A stretch of DNA of 64,000 bases, from positions 248,001 to 312,000 of the forward strand of contig OW569388.1 of the NCBI GenBank assembly GCA_937625935.1. Reading direction: 5' to 3'. How positions within the stretch are numbered: position 1 is the stretch's first letter; each line of letters starts with the position of its first letter. This document shows, piece after piece, positions 7,593 to 17,654 of the stretch. A program made the position numbers and the translations under genes. A model generated the notes under the pieces. That model was not told the origin of the DNA. It made no database searches and saw nothing but the letters and a program-made list of their open reading frames with translations. The stretch is from Tetramitus jugosus. Taxonomy: Eukaryota; Heterolobosea; Eutetramitea; Acrasida; Vahlkampfiidae.

Positions 7593-9074
7593 TCAAAACT
7601 CTGAAATGAAATCTTTTGACATTTTCGTTTGGTTGGAACAAGTGTCTGTGAATTTTTCTCTATAGTCGAAAGAAAGGTATTGCCTCGCAGTCTCCTTGAA
7701 GACATGTCTCCACGTTGGAATTGCTTCTTCTTTGTCAACATGTACCAAGTAGCACTCGGTGATATACTGGGGATGTTCATTCTGAACATATTCAAAGACA
7801 GCTTTTGTAATGACAGACAGACATCGTTTCAATGGATAACCATATATCCCTCCTGATACTGCTGGTATTGCAATGCTTGATAACTTGTGCTTCTCAGCTT
7901 CTTCTAGTGCACTTGTAATCGCTCTTTTGAGCAAGGCATCTTCGTTGGAGCGTCCACCGGACCACACTGGCCCTACGACATTGATTATTTTCTCGCAATT
8001 CCTCAAACGACCTGACTCAGTTGTCATTGCAGCTCCTGTTTTCAAACGTCCGTTTTTGTTGATAAAGACTCTACATTCTCTCTCAAAATCTGGCCCTGCT
8101 GCATCAGAAATGATTCTAGCGATTCCACCCGCGTGGCAAAGCTGTTCATTTGCTGCATTCACAATGCTGTCGACAGCTAACTTGGTAATATCAATGCACT
8201 TCAGATAAATGGAGAATGAGGGGATTGAAGCCTCTGATACGTTGTCAGATTTCCATTGGAGCGAATCCTGCCTCACCCCAACACTGCTCTCCTTTCTATT
8301 GTCATGGATGGTTCTATGTAGATCAGTATGCAAGTTCAAGTGCTCCGAAATCAATTGAACAGCAGAATCGACACTAGATGCACCAACTCCACACAAGCAT
8401 AAAGCTCTATAATTGAAAGAGACGTCAACTTTCAAATCCTTAAATTGTTCCAACAAGAAATTCGATTGCTTGAGCCTTTTCATCTTTTCTTCATTCAAAT
8501 TCAATTGTATGTCTGGAATCATCTGACGAGCAGCATCAACGAATCCATTTAATTCTCTTCCGTTCGAGCTTTCCATTTTAATACACATCTTGTTCTCCTT
8601 AGTTGTGATAAAGCTGTATTTTACAGTGGGCCATTTGAACAGTAATGTGTCGAGTTCTTGTCTCAAGTCATAGTGGAATTGTTCACGGATCTTGAGCCTA
8701 ATTGTTCTCTGAAAAACTAAGTCCTCTTTACAGCTGTCTGGAGTGACATCCTTGCAATCTTCTGTTTCGGGCTCGGAGACAACTCTCTCATTCGGGCTTT
8801 CACCAGGTACAGTCATGTTAATCATGAGATCCAGTTGTAGTACTTTAGTCAGGAAGCCCCGAACAGTTGTTGTCCTTTGTAGACTAGAGGAAACATAAAG
8901 AAAAATGTTGTTATTATGATGGTCAGTGGATATCTCCAGGATATCATCGCTGCTGAGGCAATACTCTTTGAATCTGTCCAATTGGTTTACTTTATCCTGA
9001 GAAATTCGAGCACAAATTATGTGTTGGGTGTTTCCGGAGCTTGTACTTCCATCTGGTGAGTGATTCAAAGTCAT
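7593..9074 (-). CDS. macro-domain (ADP-ribose-binding) protein, 493 aa
   Basis: The first ATG in frame is at 9074; the open frame extends to 9122 only through GTG codons. The macro domain spans about residues 290-470. It has the ADP-ribose-contacting pattern SIVNAANEQLCHAGGIA, then GVG-type loop VVGPVWSGG, and IPAVSGGIYGYP for the phosphate-binding glycine-rich loop. All hallmark residues of a binding-competent macro domain are present, so reading or removal of ADP-ribose marks is the likely role. Residues 1-280 have no clear signature; they may hold RRM- or KH-like folds as in PARP14-type proteins, but no catalytic PARP domain is seen. It lies upstream of the ankyrin gene on the same strand. 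Confidence 0.85.
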   Translation of the reverse strand: MTLNHSPDGSTSSGNTQHIICARISQDKVNQLDRFKEYCLSSDDILEISTDHHNNNIFLYVSSSLQRTTTVRGFLTKVLQLDLMINMTVPGESPNERVVSEPETEDCKDVTPDSCKEDLVFQRTIRLKIREQFHYDLRQELDTLLFKWPTVKYSFITTKENKMCIKMESSNGRELNGFVDAARQMIPDIQLNLNEEKMKRLKQSNFLLEQFKDLKVDVSFNYRALCLCGVGASSVDSAVQLISEHLNLHTDLHRTIHDNRKESSVGVRQDSLQWKSDNVSEASIPSFSIYLKCIDITKLAVDSIVNAANEQLCHAGGIARIISDAAGPDFERECRVFINKNGRLKTGAAMTTESGRLRNCEKIINVVGPVWSGGRSNEDALLKRAITSALEEAEKHKLSSIAIPAVSGGIYGYPLKRCLSVITKAVFEYVQNEHPQYITECYLVHVDKEEAIPTWRHVFKETARQYLSFDYREKFTDTCSNQTKMSKDFISEF

Positions 9075-9502
9075 TGCGTCTGATTTTGTTTTCTGGTTTT
9101 GATGTCTCTCGACAAACACCACCAGAACGTTGAGAAGGAATTTGGCATGATGGCGGAGAATACTTTGAAGGGGAACATGTTACAATAGTTTTTTCTGCAT
9201 CGGAGAAAGCGTCGGAGAAATGTGCCTTCTTGAAAGATCACATCATCGTTTTTGTTTGATGCTTTTACGAAGCATTTGGTGACCTCTTTTTATGCATACC
9301 CTTCAACTTGAATGTTTCTTGTCTTGAACCTCGTAAAAGGAGAACTGGTTTCCAGTTGCGTGTTGGGCAGCAGCGAACTCCGACCTCCGACTGATCTGCG
9401 TGTTGATTCGATTGCTCCACTGGAAACCAACACCGAGAACAGAAGAAGAATCAAAAAAGCAAATCAAACCAAAACAGACAAGTACAAAAAAACAACAACA
9501 AC
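9075..9502. other. divergent intergenic region, macro-domain and PPC-receptor genes
   Basis: 428 bases between two outward-reading ATGs. The right end is an A/C-rich tract with AAACAACAACAACATG that looks like a 5' UTR. No gene or named motif seen. Confidence 0.4.
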
Positions 9503-12500
9503 ATGACAAGAGTTCCTTCTCGTGTCAACTACTGGCTGTTATTGGCTGCAGTACTACTACTGATTACACTGTCCACCATCACAAATGCCCAGACGGTCAT
9601 TGAAAACGTTGGAAAGGGCATTCGCTCCAAAGTAAGTTGTTTTTTTTACAACAAAAAATCTTTCGCTCCACTTTTTTAAAGTGGCGCCAAACTCGTACGA
9701 TGATTAGCTCACACTCACACATATGATGATCATCATGTGCTTTTTAGACTGGTTTGCATCAAATGACCACCTATCACCTACCAGTGTCAAAGCTAGCTTC
9801 CATGACAAGTGATGATCACTTGCTCTTCATTTTGTCTCCTTATTCTGGTGACGCTGATTTGTTTATTGCAACAGATCGCGATCCACAACTTGATGCCAAC
9901 CACAAGTGTACCAACTGTATCTTGGGTGGTTCCACACCTCATGGAGAGATTAAGAGTATCAAGAGAAGCGATAATTTGTGGCCAACCAAGGCAGACTCTG
10001 TTTTCTACATTGGTGTCTATGGTTACACACCTGCTGATTACTTGTTGAACGTTTATCCAACCAACAGTATGTCGTCACACAATTTTTTTTTGATCATTTC
10101 TTTTTTTTGTAAATCTTTGTCGCTCGCTCATTCACACAATTCCATTTTTTTTCTTCTTGTTGTTGTTGCTGAATGATGATATAAACAGTGCATGCCGAGT
10201 TGGATTTGGGTGCAACTCAAGTGTCCTACTGTGTCCAAAGAAATTTCACCTACTTCAAGTTCCAATTGGACGATGCCTCTAACTTTACCATTTCTGTCAC
10301 TCCAATCAATGGTGATCCCGATGTGTATGTGTCTACCACAAACCAGAAGCCAACTCGAACTGACTTTGAATGGTCAGCTGCCTTGTTTGGCTTTGACGGT
10401 TTAAGCATTCACACCACTGATCAACACTACAAGCCCAATGGAGTGTACTATATTGGTGTTTATGGATTCTTTTTGGATACGTATTTTGCCATATCGATCA
10501 ACAAGAAGGATACCTATACTGATTTGATTGAGGGTATTGCCTCATCCAACTATGTCGAAGCCAATGGTGATCGTTACTTTAAATTTACTTTGAAGAATCC
10601 TGGTCATACATTGTCATTCACTGTTGATCCACTCATCAGTTCTGGTGATCCAGATTTGTATGTCACTACAAACATTACCTCTGGTCCTCCATCCAAGGCC
10701 AATCATCAATGGTCCGCTGAGTCATTCAGTGGTGATGCCATTGTTGTTCCAAGTGCGAGAGCTACCACCTATTATATTGCCGTTCATGGATATCGCATTG
10801 AAACTCCTTTCCAATTGCTTGTCCAGACCGAGTACACTAGCACTCAATTGAACGACGGTGTTGATCAACTTGGTGTTGTTGGTCCAGGCCAATACACCTA
10901 CTACAAGTTTGCACATGGTGATTCTGTGTCCGGTCTTTCAATTACTGTGACACCAACACAACAGGACTCTGTCGAAGTCTATGCCTCAACAGAGACAACT
11001 CGTCCAGATGCCAACAAGTATGAACATCTTGCCGGTCGATCCGAATCAGGTGGTAGATTCTTCTACTTCCCTCCTCCAACCAACACTGGAACATACTACT
11101 TTGGTGTGTACAGCAGAACCAGTGCCACCTTTACCATTTCTGCTCAAACATTGCAAACCGCAACCGTGTTGAGAGATGCTGAGCCAAATTATGAGAATCA
11201 AGTACCATCTGGACTCTATCGTCTCTTTGTCTTTGATTATCCTCCAGGCCAGAAGAAGGATTTGTCCATCAGTGTTCTACCATGGGAGGGCGATGTCGAT
11301 CTGTTCGTCTCTGCCACCATTGAACGACCAAAGAAGGACAACTACACCTGGTATAGCAATGGTTGGAGAGAGGACACTGTTGTGATTCCTGCAAACGATC
11401 CAAACATTCAAGGCAAGAACAGAGTATTCATTTCTGTTTATGGCGCATCTCAAACCACTGGTTACTTCGCAATCCTCGCACTTATTTCTGGAGGATCTGT
11501 ACCTCTCAAAGACGGTGTTGTTCTCTCTGGTTCCGTTGCTACAGACAGATATCAGTACTACAGCTTCGAGGTGACCAATGCTGGATCCATTAACATCAAT
11601 CTCGAATTGTCATCTGCTGATGATGAGGCTGACTTGTACGTCAGTACTCACACTGAAAAGCCAACAAAGTACGACAGAGATTATGCATCCACTGAGTTTG
11701 GTAACGATTTCTTGAACATTCCAAATGCTCCAGCCGGTGTCTATCACATTGGTGTCTATGGTCAGTATGCTTCGGGTGACAAGATTCCTTACACCATTAC
11801 CGTGCGTCAAAACCATCAATCGTTGCCAGTCAACAGATTTAACATGTTTGAAGTTGCACCACAAGGATCTAGCTACCAATTCCGTACCTATGTGTCTCCA
11901 TACTCTGAAGGTCTAATGTTTGCCACTACTTTAATCAGTGGTAGAACAAACATGTACATTTCTACCAACTCGTCAATTCTTCCAACAAAGGACCACAATG
12001 ATTTTGCCGCAACATCATGGCCAGGTAATTCAATCTTCGTTCCAAAGAACGACCCAAAGTTTGTTAGCGGTGGTGACTGGTTAGTTGTTGTTGAAGCTCT
12101 CGAGAACTCCAACTATTTCATTAGTGCATCTTCATTGCCATATTTTGCATACATTAGAGAAGGTGTTCCAAGATTCGGTGTTGCTCCAAGCGAAACACCA
12201 ATTCTTTATGCTTTCTGGCTGCCATATGCAAACGCAACTGAGCAAGAGGATTACTATTTCAGCATCAGAGTCCTGAACGGAGCAGTTGATGTTTACATGA
12301 ATCAAGATTACGCAAACATCCCATCCGAGCAACATAACATTCTCTTCTCCAAGGGACCAAATGATCGTTTGATGAAACTCGACAAGTCTCTTCTTAAGTT
12401 TGGCAGAACTTTGTACATGGCATTGTACGGTATTGGTTCATCAAGCCACTATGAAGTCTCTTTGAACAAAGCAAGTTCTCCTAGATACCTGGCTTTGGAT

Positions 12501-13490
12501 CAACCTCAGACTCAAACCACTGTCCCAGGTCAGTACACTTACTTTAGATCTTTGAACAATGTTCAGAACCCACAGGCATTGAATATTGTCGTCGAGGCAT
12601 GTACTACTGAGCCTGCTCCATACGTTTATGTGTCCTCCAATGCTGACAACAAGAAGCCAACCAAGGACAAGAAGGACTTTGCTTCTACTCGTTCAAAGAA
12701 CACCAGAGTCCAAACTGTTCAAACCTCAAAGAGCACCAAAGCTGAATATTATCTTAGTGTGTTGATGAACGAAAAGGAGGCTACTGTCTATTCCATTCAC
12801 GCTTCTACTGACTTTGGCTCCAGACCTCTTGTCAAAAAGCCTGTTTTGAGCGGAGGACCAATGAAGAGCAAGCAAGTGCGACTTACTATTCCAATGGCTG
12901 TTCCCCCACCAAAGTTTGCTGATAGATCATTCTACTACACTGTTTATCTTGTTGAGTTGACCAAGAAGAACAACAAGTACCTACCTTTCAACTTTGACAC
13001 CGTCTGTGGTATTCAATACTATGGTATCGAGGCTGGAACTGCCAAGGTTGACCCAACCGCCAAGAATGTTCAATACCTGGTCGATATTGATCCAAAGAAG
13101 GAATATGCTGTGAACGTGATTGTGTCTGACAGCTTTGGATTATCCACTGCATACCAACCAGCCTATATTCTCAAGGGATCATTCACTACCACTCTCAACC
13201 CATCCATTAGAAAGATTAGCGTCGGTGGTGTGTTCATTCTGTTGGGCATGATTGCTATTGTTGCCTACTTGACCATTGGTGCCGGTTACAATGCATTCAA
13301 GGGTGAGAGAGGTGTTGCCATCATTCCAAACCACGAGTTCTGGATGGATTTGCCAAGTCTGCTATTGGACGGTGTCAAGTTTGTCATTAGCTGCGGAAGA
13401 GTCAACACCGGATACTCTGAGTTTGACAGAGCATCCACTGGTTCAACCAACACTGGTGCAAGCCAAGATTCTGGTTATGGTGCCATCTAA
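9503..13490 (+). CDS. type I membrane protein, nine PPC-like repeats and MPR-like cytosolic tail, 1249 aa
   Basis: Exons 9503-9631, 9748-10066 and 10189-13490; introns of 116 and 122 nt with GTAAGT and GTATGT donors. Residues 1-29 are a signal peptide ending TNA. The ectodomain (30 to about 1155) repeats a unit of roughly 115 residues with the core G-DADLYVST and a closing strand YYIGVYG; nine are visible, the later ones weaker. This is the pattern of the PPC (pre-peptidase C-terminal) beta fold. A single helix follows at about 1160-1184. The 65-residue tail has PNHEFWMDLPSLLLDG and then FV, closely like the membrane-proximal tail of the cation-dependent mannose-6-phosphate receptor, including the FW pair used in its endosome sorting. 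A cycling sorting receptor is an attractive inference; ligands are unknown. Confidence 0.85.
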
Positions 13491-13623
13491 CTCAAATAGA
13501 TGTACATCCACCTTTTTTGTATCATACATAATACAACATACTTCATTCATTTGATTGACATGAATCTTGTGAAAAAAGCGCGAAAAAATCTTTATTTCTC
13601 CGAGCTCACAACAAAAACAAAAA

Positions 13624-14755
13624 ATGCTGGGCAACAAGAGAATCAACATCATTGCATCCAAACTGCAATCCACAACAAAGCACCAGCGCTTATGGTCACC
13701 ATCTCCACTCGGAACAACAACAGCCATCAGTGGTCACAACAACAGCTTCACCAATGTACTCTCCAACAATCATTTCTTATTTGCTCAGCAACAACAACAA
13801 CAGTTGCGTTTCGCAGGTCACAACAAGTGGAGTAAGATTCGACACAAGGTTCGTTTTTTTTGTCATTTTTTGACTGAAAGTTAAGCAACAAAATTCCGAC
13901 TCAAAAACTCCTATTGCAATCACTGAATACAACAAATACAAAAAACAATAGAAAAAAGTGACGGATGGCGAAAAGATGAAAAAACTTGGCAAGTGCTCCA
14001 AGGAAATTACGAGTGCTATCCGTGAGTCCAACGGAGATACTGACCCTTCATCCAATCTCAGACTCCGCTTGATTCTAGACAAGGCGCGAAAGATGAACAT
14101 GCCAAAAACCGTAATCGATCGCGCAATCAAGTCGGCAACGGACAAGGACGCCCTGGCCATGGAGCGCATTCTTTACGAGGGAACGGGACCCTGTGGTGTC
14201 GGTTTCGTCATAGAGTGCCTCACGGACAAGCGAACGCGAACAGCTCAAAATATGCGTATCGCCTTCAAGGATAATAAAGGAACGATGGGAACAAAGACTC
14301 TGTGGTGTTTCCAACAGAGGGGTTCCGTTGTATGCAGTCTTTTTGTGCCTCATGACAAGGTCACTGATTCCATCAAGGAAAATATGGAACTTGTGATGAT
14401 GGACTTGCTCAATGAAGAGGAGGAGTATCACTTGGAAACGGTTGACCACAGTGATAGTGATGAGGCACAATTGATTGCGTTCACGGAAGTGAGATTCATC
14501 GTGTTGACTGAACCGGCAAAAGTTCATGATTTGAATCGAACTTTACTTGCAGGATTTGTCAATTCTGAGCAGTTGAAACAAGAGTGTCATGTTCAAAGAT
14601 CAGACTCTGAAATGTCAGTCATTTATCATCCGACCATGACGGTTGATGTGGTGAATCAGGAAGATACGGAGAACTTGTTGGAGATTGTGTCAACATTGGA
14701 AGATGATGACGATGTGGTCAGTGTGTTTCACAATGCAAGATTTGTGGACGAATAA
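13624..14755 (+). CDS. TACO1: TACO1/YebC-type translational activator, mitochondrial
   Basis: Exons 13624-13848 and 13952-14755, phase 0, with a less usual GTTCGT donor and TAG acceptor; 342 aa. The first exon gives an N-terminal extension with few acidic residues, a Gln run, and then the family signature AGHNKWSKIRHK, which continues over the splice as KKVTDGEKMKKLGK. The second exon holds DPSSNLRLRLILDKA, then NMPKTVIDRAIK and the later YebC domains. YebC/TACO1 proteins assist translation of proline-rich stretches on bacterial and mitochondrial ribosomes. The N-terminal extension suggests import into mitochondria. Human TACO1 is about 300 residues, so the length is normal. Confidence 0.9.
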
Positions 14756-14847
14756 ATCATGTATGTGTGTGTTCTTTTTAGTTTAATTTCAGAATAGAAG
14801 TTAGTTCAACTAAATGTTGAGGAGTTATCTTGGTTCTAAGATGATGT

Positions 14848-17298
14848 TTATTTTGTTTGAGACCTTAACTCTACATCATTGTTATTCTTGTCGTTGTTGT
14901 GAATATGATTGTTCCTTTCTCCCTTTCTCTTTCTTCTCATGAAGAAGACAAGGGCAACCAGTGTTGCAATCAGAGCCAGTGCAATGAGAATGACAAACAC
15001 ACAAGCAAGAACAATGAGAGCAATTGCATAGGCTTTCAATTTTCTCTTTGGTGAAGTGACATGATTGTTGTTGTTTCCATTATTGCCATTATCAGTGTTG
15101 TTCTTTGGACCCTCAACTTGATAAACTTCAATGCTGGAAGTCCATTCCACAATTTGGTCATGATTTGTCAAGGCCTGTGCGAATACAGTGAAATTGCCAG
15201 TGGTCGAAATTGTTGTGTTCAGAATGCGAGAGTCATTCCATTGATTGAGAAATACCCTTCTACTTTCCACATCAAAGAGTCCAAAACGATATGTTGAAAA
15301 CAGTTCATCAGTGGTGTTGAATAGAAAGTAGTCAGACGATTTCGCTCCTCTGTTAGGAACAACATTAAGTTGGCCAACCATGGGATCTAACAATTCAATT
15401 GTGGAAGTCCACTCCACAATCGCATTGTGTTTAGACAATGCTTGCACAAACACAGTGACATTGCCTGAAATTGATATTGTGGTGTTCAGCACTCGATAAC
15501 CATCCCATTCACTGAGGAACACTCTTTGTTCTTCTGCGTTAAGGAATCCAAATCGATATGTTGAGAACAGCGCGTCAGTGGTACTAAATTGGAAGTAGTC
15601 ATACAATATAAGTCCTTTGTTGGGAGTGACCTTAAATTCGCCAGTCTTTGGCTCTAACAGTTCGATACTGGAGGTCCACTCCACAATCTCATCTGCATTC
15701 GAGAGTGCCTGAACAAACACAGTGACATTTCCGGAAATTGGTAACGTTGTGTTCAGAACTCGGTTGTCGTCCCACTCACAGAGGAACACCTTTTGCTTTT
15801 GGGCGTTGAAGAACCCAAATCTATATGTGGAGAACAACTCGTCAGTTGTATTGAAGAAAAAGTAGTCATAGAGCATCAGTCCTTTGTTGGGGACAACACT
15901 AAGTCCATCAATTTTCGGTTCCAGGATCTCTGTAAAATAGAAGAAGAACGGATCTGTTGTGTTGACTGTTGGGCCATACTGGAAGTGCACAACAGGTCCC
16001 AAAGCGGCTCCAAAGACAGAGATGTAACCATCGTCAGTAACAGAGATGTAGTCGCTTTCTGTTCCAATACCTTGAACTGTGAGGAACGATAAGACCTCTC
16101 CAGAACCAGTCAACTTTGCATAAAAGCCAGTCAGGGCTTCCGCATCACAAGAATAGATCTTGTCAAGGCTTGCCGTGCAATTGAAGAAACCAACAAGATG
16201 AATCGACCCATATCTATCAAGGGTTGAACTTGCCACAGCATGATACATTCCTTCTGGGAACAGTGATTTGGCCCAGACAACTTCTCCATTGGTTCGATTG
16301 TATTGGACAAGAAACATGGAAGGAAAGCTCTTGTCTGGAATGGATTGAATCGTCGTATCTCCGAATGTAACATTCACAAAAACATAACCAGAGAGATAGA
16401 TTGTGTCTTCAGGACCAACAGAAATGCTCCTAGTATCACTCAAGTAACTTCCAGTTGGAAATGGAGTGATCCTCAAAAATTCGCCATTATTCTTGTTCAA
16501 AGTAGCCAAAAAGAGATTGATTCCATCAATATTGATACTGTCATCAAAGATTCCATTCTGAAGTGCACCAGCAAGGTACACATGTTGATCATCTGATGCC
16601 AGAGAATCTGCTCGCACACCAGTTGCCTTTGTTGCCCATGCTGCTGTTGCGTTGTGATCTAATCTTGCCACGAATGCTGTGTCCGAGCCACCTGCAAGGG
16701 TGATGTTGTCCAGTTGAATGCTCTGCTGAAAGATACCTGATAAGAAAAAGATATCCTCGTTGTTTTCATCACAATTAACACTGGCCACAGTGGGATATGT
16801 AGAAGCTACCTTCTTGTGCCAAACATATTGTCCATCTCGATCAAACTTGATCATTGTTGTTGCATCCTTCCCTGTTGTATTGAAAAGTGGAAAGTAGCCC
16901 GCACGGCAGTTCACCAGAACTAAAATGACAGACTCTTGATCACAAGAAGGCAAAAGGATGGAGTCCGCACATGTTGATCCCGAGTCGATGGAAGTGGTCC
17001 AGACATAGTCTTTCAATTGTGAGTCATACTTGGCAATGACGTGGTAACCTGGTTGCACTGGAACTGAACCGAGCGTAGAACTCATGATGTTACTCATGGT
17101 GTAAAATGTTCTGAAGATTGTTCTCCTGTTGACAGCTACTTCTTTGACTGGGACGAATTGTAGGTCTGTTGAGAACATTGTTTGGATGTCACCGAACATG
17201 TTTGATGGAGATGCATGACTCTCAACCAACGACGATGATTTGGAACCAATGAGTAGAAGAGCAAAAATTGTGACTACTAAGACATAGAGAGTTTTCAT
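14848..17298 (-). CDS. array receptor 1: propeller plus three REJ-like modules, single-pass, 816 aa
   Basis: ATG 17298 opens a signal peptide (MKTLYVLVVTIFALLLIG). Residues about 35-450 contain strands like YVWHKKV, AAWATKA, VVWAKSL in the rhythm of SBBP-type beta-propeller repeats. Three tandem modules of 85-90 residues follow (about 456, 549 and 634 to 727), each with a VVPNKG or VTPNKG start, DELFSTYRFGFF, RVLNTT and NVTVFVQAL; they resemble REJ/PKD beta modules. An Asn-rich linker, one membrane helix (about 753-785) and a short basic tail end the protein. Many N-glycosylation sequons. First of four tandem paralogues; its last module and linker are nearly identical in DNA to those of array receptor 2. 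Confidence 0.8.
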   Translation of the reverse strand: MKTLYVLVVTIFALLLIGSKSSSLVESHASPSNMFGDIQTMFSTDLQFVPVKEVAVNRRTIFRTFYTMSNIMSSTLGSVPVQPGYHVIAKYDSQLKDYVWTTSIDSGSTCADSILLPSCDQESVILVLVNCRAGYFPLFNTTGKDATTMIKFDRDGQYVWHKKVASTYPTVASVNCDENNEDIFFLSGIFQQSIQLDNITLAGGSDTAFVARLDHNATAAWATKATGVRADSLASDDQHVYLAGALQNGIFDDSINIDGINLFLATLNKNNGEFLRITPFPTGSYLSDTRSISVGPEDTIYLSGYVFVNVTFGDTTIQSIPDKSFPSMFLVQYNRTNGEVVWAKSLFPEGMYHAVASSTLDRYGSIHLVGFFNCTASLDKIYSCDAEALTGFYAKLTGSGEVLSFLTVQGIGTESDYISVTDDGYISVFGAALGPVVHFQYGPTVNTTDPFFFYFTEILEPKIDGLSVVPNKGLMLYDYFFFNTTDELFSTYRFGFFNAQKQKVFLCEWDDNRVLNTTLPISGNVTVFVQALSNADEIVEWTSSIELLEPKTGEFKVTPNKGLILYDYFQFSTTDALFSTYRFGFLNAEEQRVFLSEWDGYRVLNTTISISGNVTVFVQALSKHNAIVEWTSTIELLDPMVGQLNVVPNRGAKSSDYFLFNTTDELFSTYRFGLFDVESRRVFLNQWNDSRILNTTISTTGNFTVFAQALTNHDQIVEWTSSIEVYQVEGPKNNTDNGNNGNNNNHVTSPKRKLKAYAIALIVLACVFVILIALALIATLVALVFFMRRKRKGERNNHIHNNDKNNNDVELRSQTK

Positions 17299-17654
17299 TT
17301 GTGTGTGTTTTGACGTGGGTGGTGGTTTTCAACGATGTCTTATCTTTTAGCTCAAGTTCTTGAGATTGGGTCCAATGGAAAATATCAGAGATTGGTGACA
17401 GATGGCGACTATTGGGTTGACAACATGATTATCCAAGACCGAAAATGGTGGTGGTTCAATTTCTTCATGCCCGCGGTGCAGCGGACCACATCTTGTACCA
17501 TCAATATCTTCCAATTTATTAAAATGATTGGACCATACTAAGGGTTTGCAATGTCAAACCTGATATTCGAATGTTTTGGGAGGGGAGGGTGTCAAAATCA
17601 TGTTCTAGACAAGAGAGAGCAAGAATGTTCTTTTTGGGGGATGGTCCTAGTTCA
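17299..17654 (-). promoter_or_regulatory. duplicated upstream region of array receptor 1
   Basis: No gene. The stretch directly upstream of the ATG resembles the one upstream of array receptor 2 (19551-19740). Shared blocks include CGATG-CTTATCTTTTAGCTCAA against CGATGCCTATCTTCTAGCTCAA, and GCGGACCACATC against CGGACAACATC, in the same order. The duplicated unit therefore included its 5' flank, and these blocks are candidates for shared control sequences. Confidence 0.45.

Noticed and set aside
7459-7641. N-terminal extension of the ankyrin protein
   Set aside because: It would overlap the upstream macro-domain gene and shows no domain character; the ATG at 7458 fits better.
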